Positions 5,467 through 7,880 of a stretch of 7,880 nt of DNA are shown in pieces. A model generated the notes under the pieces. The model ran no database searches, was not told where the DNA came from, and saw only the letters and a program-made list of their open reading frames with translations. Numbering within the stretch: the first letter of the stretch is position 1; every line of letters starts with the position of its first letter. This stretch comes from Candidatus Desantisbacteria bacterium CG1_02_49_89. GTDB lineage: Bacteria > Desantisbacteria > UBA1551. The stretch spans positions 1 through 7,880 of the forward strand of contig MNUP01000029.1 of NCBI GenBank assembly GCA_001871075.1. Direction: 5' to 3'. The position numbers and the translations under genes were made by a program.

Positions 5467-5877
5467 TTATACCCAGACCACTTCAACTTCCTTCTCCACG
5501 CTCTTGAAGTCCCTGTCCCCCGTGACGATCTTCGCGCCCTTGGCTTTCGCGACCGCCACCACAAGGGCATCCCCCAGGCTCAGGGGGAACTGCACCCTGA
5601 TCTCTCCCGCCGCCATCAGGAGCTGCTCGTCTAAGCCCACGGATTCAATGGGAAGGTTCCTCACCAGCACCATTGTTTTCAACGCCTTATCCCTTCCTTC
5701 CTCTTTTAATACAATATGATATATTTCAGCCAGGTCCATTGATGTAAGGAATATAACCGCGTCGCGCTTCTGCGCCTTCTTGAGCATTTCCTCAATGAGC
5801 GCGGAACCGTTTTCGTTGTTCAGGTAGGCAAGCATCGCGCAGGTATCCAGGACGTATTTATCTTTCGGCGAATCCAT
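5467..5877 (-). CDS. PIN-domain ribonuclease, VapC-like toxin
   Basis: A 136-residue PIN-domain protein, the usual VapC toxin size. The acidic metal-binding residues are present: Asp11 in YVLDTCAMLAYL (8-19), Glu51 in SMDLAEIYH (46-54), Asp103 in SLGDALVVA (100-108) and Asp121 with Asp123 in VTGDRDF (118-124). Such proteins are Mg2+-dependent RNases, commonly cutting tRNA or rRNA, inhibited by a partner antitoxin. The AbrB-type gene upstream on the same strand is the obvious partner. The pair is unusually far apart because a palindromic element lies between them, whereas vapB and vapC normally touch or overlap. GGAGG lies 13 bases upstream of ATG 5877, a distant ribosome-binding site, so translation may be weak. 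The specific RNA target cannot be read from the sequence. Confidence 0.9.
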   Translation of the reverse strand: MDSPKDKYVLDTCAMLAYLNNENGSALIEEMLKKAQKRDAVIFLTSMDLAEIYHIVLKEEGRDKALKTMVLVRNLPIESVGLDEQLLMAAGEIRVQFPLSLGDALVVAVAKAKGAKIVTGDRDFKSVEKEVEVVWV

Positions 5878-5905
5878 CCTGCTTAATTTTCCTCCGCGTA
5901 TAATT

Positions 5906-5989
5906 TGTCATTGCGAGGAGTGTACCGACGAAGCAATCTCTGTTTTAACAACTAGATTGCCACACTCACTTCGTTCGTTCGCAATGACA
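5906..5989. mobile_element. MITE/REP-like palindromic element between antitoxin and toxin
   Basis: Terminal arms TGTCATTGCGA (5906-5916) and TCGCAATGACA (5979-5989) are perfect inverted repeats of 11 bp. A second, inner pair is GCAATCT (5933-5939) and AGATTGC (5954-5960). The interior is imperfectly palindromic with about 14 bases of loop. GTCATTGCGAG...GCAATCTC elements are recurrent intergenic palindromes in many unrelated bacterial genomes. There is no coding capacity, so any movement would need a transposase in trans. No unambiguous target duplication was seen; TAAT-like bases lie on the two sides. Confidence 0.75.
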
Positions 5990-6012
5990 TTATCGGGTTT
6001 TTTACGTTTGTA

Positions 6013-6255
6013 TCAGTACTCTTCTTTATACTTCTTCAATTCCTGCTTCAGCTCTGACATCACTTCTTTGGACGAACGCCTGAACTTCAAGAATCCCCTT
6101 GCTGACTGTATCGGGTCTTTGGCAAGCGGGACCAGCACGATGGCGTTGTCAACCTCAAGGATTTCCAGACTGTCGTGCGGCCCTATGTTATATTTCTTTC
6201 TTAAATTAGCAGGTATTACGATCTGACCTTTTGAAGAGACGTTTGCTATTGACAT
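6013..6255 (-). CDS. AbrB/SpoVT-family antitoxin, VapB-like
   Basis: A small swapped-hairpin DNA-binding protein. Residues in the 80-residue form include ANVSSKGQIVIPANLRKKY near the start and SLEILEVDNAIVLVPLA, the two halves of the AbrB/MazE-like beta fold. The basic and acidic C-terminal tail (FLKFRRSSKE to the end) would be the toxin-binding part in VapB-type antitoxins. A frame opens five codons earlier at 6270, but GGAGG is eight bases upstream of the ATG at 6255 and the earlier ATG has no good site, so the shorter form is preferred. It lies upstream of the PIN toxin on the same strand. As in other such modules, it probably neutralises the toxin and represses its own promoter, which is strong and surrounded by repeated TAGNACT-like words. 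Confidence 0.9.
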   Translation of the reverse strand: MSIANVSSKGQIVIPANLRKKYNIGPHDSLEILEVDNAIVLVPLAKDPIQSARGFLKFRRSSKEVMSELKQELKKYKEEY

Positions 6256-6271
6256 CCTACTTTCCTCCAAA

Positions 6272-6362
6272 AAGTACTACATAGCCTACTATTATAGCAC
6301 TTTTTCCTTAAAAGTCAATAAAAAAGTTAATTTAGCACTATTTTTAAGAAAAGGTAGTACTT
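6272..6362. promoter_or_regulatory. Operator candidates around the antitoxin promoter
   Basis: AAGTACTAC (6272-6280) and its exact reverse complement GTAGTACTT (6354-6362) bracket the promoter. TAGCACT occurs twice in direct orientation between them (6295-6301 and 6333-6339), with a related TAGCCTACT at 6283-6291. One TAGCACT overlaps the -10 box. Such an array fits cooperative binding and looping by an AbrB-type antitoxin. Binding itself is inferred. Confidence 0.55.
6291..6318 (-). promoter_or_regulatory. Sigma-70-type promoter of the toxin-antitoxin operon
   Basis: On the minus strand TTGACT (6313-6318) and a perfect TATAAT (6291-6296) are separated by 16 bases. Transcription would start near 6284, giving a leader of about 30 bases before ATG 6255. 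Confidence 0.8.
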
Positions 6363-6383
6363 ATATAAAATAATTAAAAGAGC

Positions 6384-6412
6384 TTGACTTTCTGCGTTTT
6401 GTGTGGTATAAT
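6384..6412 (+). promoter_or_regulatory. Sigma-70-type promoter of the AAA/DUF4143 gene
   Basis: TTGACT (6384-6389) and TATAAT (6407-6412) are 17 bases apart, an ideal spacing. A second TATAAT directly follows at 6413-6418. Transcription is expected near 6418-6420, at the edge of the first TGTCGG palindrome. The -35 box is 65 bases from that of the divergent antitoxin promoter. Confidence 0.85.
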
Positions 6413-6417
6413 TATAA

Positions 6418-6470
6418 TGTCGGTTATAAACCGACATTTTTATACTAAATTTGTCGGTTAATATCCGACA
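6418..6470 (+). promoter_or_regulatory. Paired TGTCGG...CCGACA palindromes in the AAA gene leader
   Basis: TGTCGGTTATAAACCGACA (6418-6436) is a perfect 8-bp-arm palindrome with a 3-base centre. TGTCGGTTAATATCCGACA (6452-6470) has 6-bp arms. Starts are 34 bp apart, about three helical turns, so proteins bound to both would face the same side. The first begins at the expected transcription start; the second ends just before the ribosome-binding site AAGGAG (6474-6479). The first is also an RNA hairpin followed by five T residues (6437-6441), so an attenuator is possible. The regulator is unknown; the adjacent ATPase, with its winged-helix segment, is a candidate. Confidence 0.75.
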
Positions 6471-6484
6471 CAAAAGGAGACAAT

Positions 6485-7672
6485 ATGGATCAGCAAACAA
6501 TATACCCCAGAAGGCTTGAAACCAGACTGCTTGAGGAAATGGGCTCGCAGAAAATAGTGGTGCTGACCGGGATGAGGCAGACAGGCAAAACAACCCTCAT
6601 GCGAAAGATCTTCAATTCGGTTAAAAGTGATAACAAGGTCTTCCTTGATCTGGAAAATCCTCTGAATCAGAAGGTTTTTGAAGAGGAGAATTTTGACAAT
6701 ATCCTGCGGAATTTAAAAGCAGTCAATATTGACCCGGCAGGCAAATGCTGCATCTTTCTTGACGAAATACAGTTGATGCCGGAGATCTCAAAAGCCGTCA
6801 AATACCTCTTTGACCGTTACAAGATCAAATTCTTTCTGACTGGTTCAAGCAGCTTCTACCTGAAAAACCTTTTCTCTGAATCTCTGTCAGGAAGAAAAGC
6901 GGTTTACGAACTCTTCCCTCTTGATTTTGAAGAATTTCTTATTTTTAAGGAATCGGCAAGGGAGCCTTGCGGCAGTTTATCGGAAGCGGCGGCAAAGAAG
7001 AATAAAATATCATATGGGCTCAAAGGAGGGCTTTTCAAGGAATATCTTGAATTCGGGGGTTTCCCCGGAGTCGTGTCTGAAAAACCGGGTAAAACGAAAA
7101 CGCTGGGGGACATCTTTACTTCTTATTTCGAAAAAGACGTAAAGTCTCTGGCGGATTTCAGGGAAATCAATAAATTGAGGGATATTGTCCTGCTGCTGGC
7201 AAACAGGGTGGGTTCAAAAATCGATATTACCAAAATTTCAAGCGAAATCGGTATTTCCCGGGAAACGGTTTACTCGTACCTGAACTTTCTTGAAAAAACC
7301 TATTTTATATTCCTGGTCCCGCCCTTTTCGGGAAGCCTGAACGGGGAAGTAAGGGGGGCGAAGAAAGTCTACTTTTGCGACATAGGCCTGCTGAATTACT
7401 TAGGCAAAATAAGCGAAGGCGCTGTCTTTGAAAACGCGGTATTCAATAACCTGAGGAAATACGGAAAAATAAATTATTACCAGAAACATAAGGGCCCTGA
7501 GATTGACTTTATTCTGGAAGAAAAAATCGCCCTGGAGATCAAGATGCACGGAGACACGTCAGATATAGTGAAACTGTCAAGGCATGCCGTAAACCTTAAA
7601 ATAAAAGAACATTATTTGGTCACTGGGAATTTCTTTGACCATCCCCGGGCAATACCCGCGCAGGACCTGTAA
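6485..7672 (+). CDS. AAA+ ATPase with C-terminal DUF4143 (PD-(D/E)xK-like)
   Basis: A 395-residue protein of the widespread predicted-ATPase family with AAA_14 and DUF4143 domains. It has Walker A GMRQTGKTT (29-37), Walker B CIFLDEIQ (89-96, D93/E94), a sensor-like FFLTGSSS (116-123) and the LSGR motif (134-137). A winged-helix-like segment follows: IDITKISSEIGISRETVYSY (246-265). The C-terminal half carries a nuclease-like signature with FEN (E316), PEIDFI (D341) and LEIK (E351, K353), all intact. Family function is unsettled; an accessory or mobile-element-linked ATPase role has been suggested by context. The start is fixed by AAGGAG five bases upstream. The gene diverges from the toxin-antitoxin operon and ends 20 bases before a strong terminator. 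Its coding sequence is visibly more A+T-rich than the pur genes, consistent with acquisition but not proof. Confidence 0.92.
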   Translation: MDQQTIYPRRLETRLLEEMGSQKIVVLTGMRQTGKTTLMRKIFNSVKSDNKVFLDLENPLNQKVFEEENFDNILRNLKAVNIDPAGKCCIFLDEIQLMPEISKAVKYLFDRYKIKFFLTGSSSFYLKNLFSESLSGRKAVYELFPLDFEEFLIFKESAREPCGSLSEAAAKKNKISYGLKGGLFKEYLEFGGFPGVVSEKPGKTKTLGDIFTSYFEKDVKSLADFREINKLRDIVLLLANRVGSKIDITKISSEIGISRETVYSYLNFLEKTYFIFLVPPFSGSLNGEVRGAKKVYFCDIGLLNYLGKISEGAVFENAVFNNLRKYGKINYYQKHKGPEIDFILEEKIALEIKMHGDTSDIVKLSRHAVNLKIKEHYLVTGNFFDHPRAIPAQDL

Positions 7673-7692
7673 AACAGGGAAGATCTAACAAT

Positions 7693-7723
7693 AAAAAAAC
7701 CCGCTGGCTCTGGCGGGTTTTTC
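7693..7723. terminator. Bidirectional intrinsic terminator
   Basis: The stem AACCCGC (7698-7704) / GCGGGTT (7713-7719) has an 8-base loop. It is preceded by seven A residues in all and followed by five T residues (7718-7722), so it works in both directions. It ends the rightward AAA/DUF4143 transcript and the convergent receiver-domain transcript. Confidence 0.93.
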
Positions 7724-7771
7724 TTCTGAAATAACTTACAGCATAAAAAACTTCAAAGGACTTGTTTCATT

Positions 7772-7880
7772 TCACTGTTTATTCACTTTGTCCAGAATAT
7801 TGCTTAGCTCATCCATTGTATAAGGTTTTGGCAGGGCATGGCAAAAACCGTATTCGCCCGGATTGACTATCGCGGGATCG
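7772..7880 (-). CDS. C-terminal end of a response-regulator receiver domain (runs off right edge)
   Basis: The last 35 codons of a leftward gene, reading DPAIVNPGEYGFCHALPKPY at the edge and then a helix TMDELSNILDKVNKQ and TGA at 7772-7774. The EYGF...LPKPYxxxEL pattern is typical of the end of CheY-like receiver domains, with the conserved lysine followed by proline (Lys18-Pro19 of the fragment) at the active site and the final alpha-5 helix after it. Because the protein stops right after the domain, it is either a lone response regulator or, more likely given the sequence style, a hybrid sensor histidine kinase with a terminal receiver. It converges on the AAA gene and shares its terminator. 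Confidence 0.82.
   Translation of the reverse strand, partial: DPAIVNPGEYGFCHALPKPYTMDELSNILDKVNKQ

Noticed and set aside
5319-5570. 83-codon leftward open frame overlapping the toxin 3' end
   Set aside because: It overlaps the PIN gene out of frame, crosses the repeats and hairpin, and is arginine-rich without any motif.
6327-6593. 88-codon leftward open frame upstream of the antitoxin
   Set aside because: It covers both promoters, the operator region and the start of the AAA gene on the opposite strand, so the regulatory reading explains the DNA better.

Overview
The window looks like chromosomal sequence from an uncultured bacterium. No rRNA or taxon-specific marker is present, so the lineage is not resolved. 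The mix of canonical bacterial smc and pur genes, sigma-70-like promoters, abundant short-word intergenic repeats and an AAA/DUF4143 ATPase resembles what is often seen in candidate-phylum metagenome bins (Omnitrophota or Elusimicrobiota type). That assignment is a low-confidence guess.

Layout. Everything from 1 to 6255 is transcribed leftwards. In transcription order the genes are an AbrB-type antitoxin (6255-6013), a PIN-domain toxin (5877-5467), purM (5210-4212), purN (3931-3257), purD (3112-1832) and the first 542 codons of smc (1628 to the left edge). A rightward AAA+/DUF4143 ATPase (6485-7672) diverges from the antitoxin gene. It ends at a bidirectional terminator shared with the 3' end of a leftward receiver-domain gene that runs off the right edge.

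Function. PurD, PurN and PurM catalyse steps 2, 3 and 5 of de novo IMP synthesis and form a plausible purMND cluster. SMC is the condensin ATPase for chromosome compaction and segregation. The AbrB/PIN pair is a VapBC-like toxin-antitoxin module. The ATPase is an accessory gene of unsettled function with an intact PD-(D/E)xK-like signature. The 6272-6484 interval holds two back-to-back promoters, each with its own palindromic operator candidates, so the right-hand part looks like an accessory module beside a housekeeping cluster.

What stands out. (1) Nearly every gap carries short-word tandem repeats. Heptamers are the commonest: TTACACG, GTGTCAA/GAGTCAA, AATTTGA and GCAATTT. There is also an octamer and a hexamer run, a long inverted repeat, a GC-rich hairpin between 15-bp direct repeats, and a MITE/REP-like palindrome inside the toxin-antitoxin pair. 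One heptamer family abuts the stop codons of two unrelated genes, and another word has apparently expanded in frame inside purN. (2) The SMC protein has three departures from the family: a CxxCxxC-x10-C cluster in its coiled coil, a roughly 50-residue insertion in the ATPase head, and lysine at the usual Q-loop glutamine. (3) Two TGTCGGTT-type palindromes 34 bp apart lie exactly between the promoter and ribosome-binding site of the AAA/DUF4143 gene, suggesting an autoregulated system.
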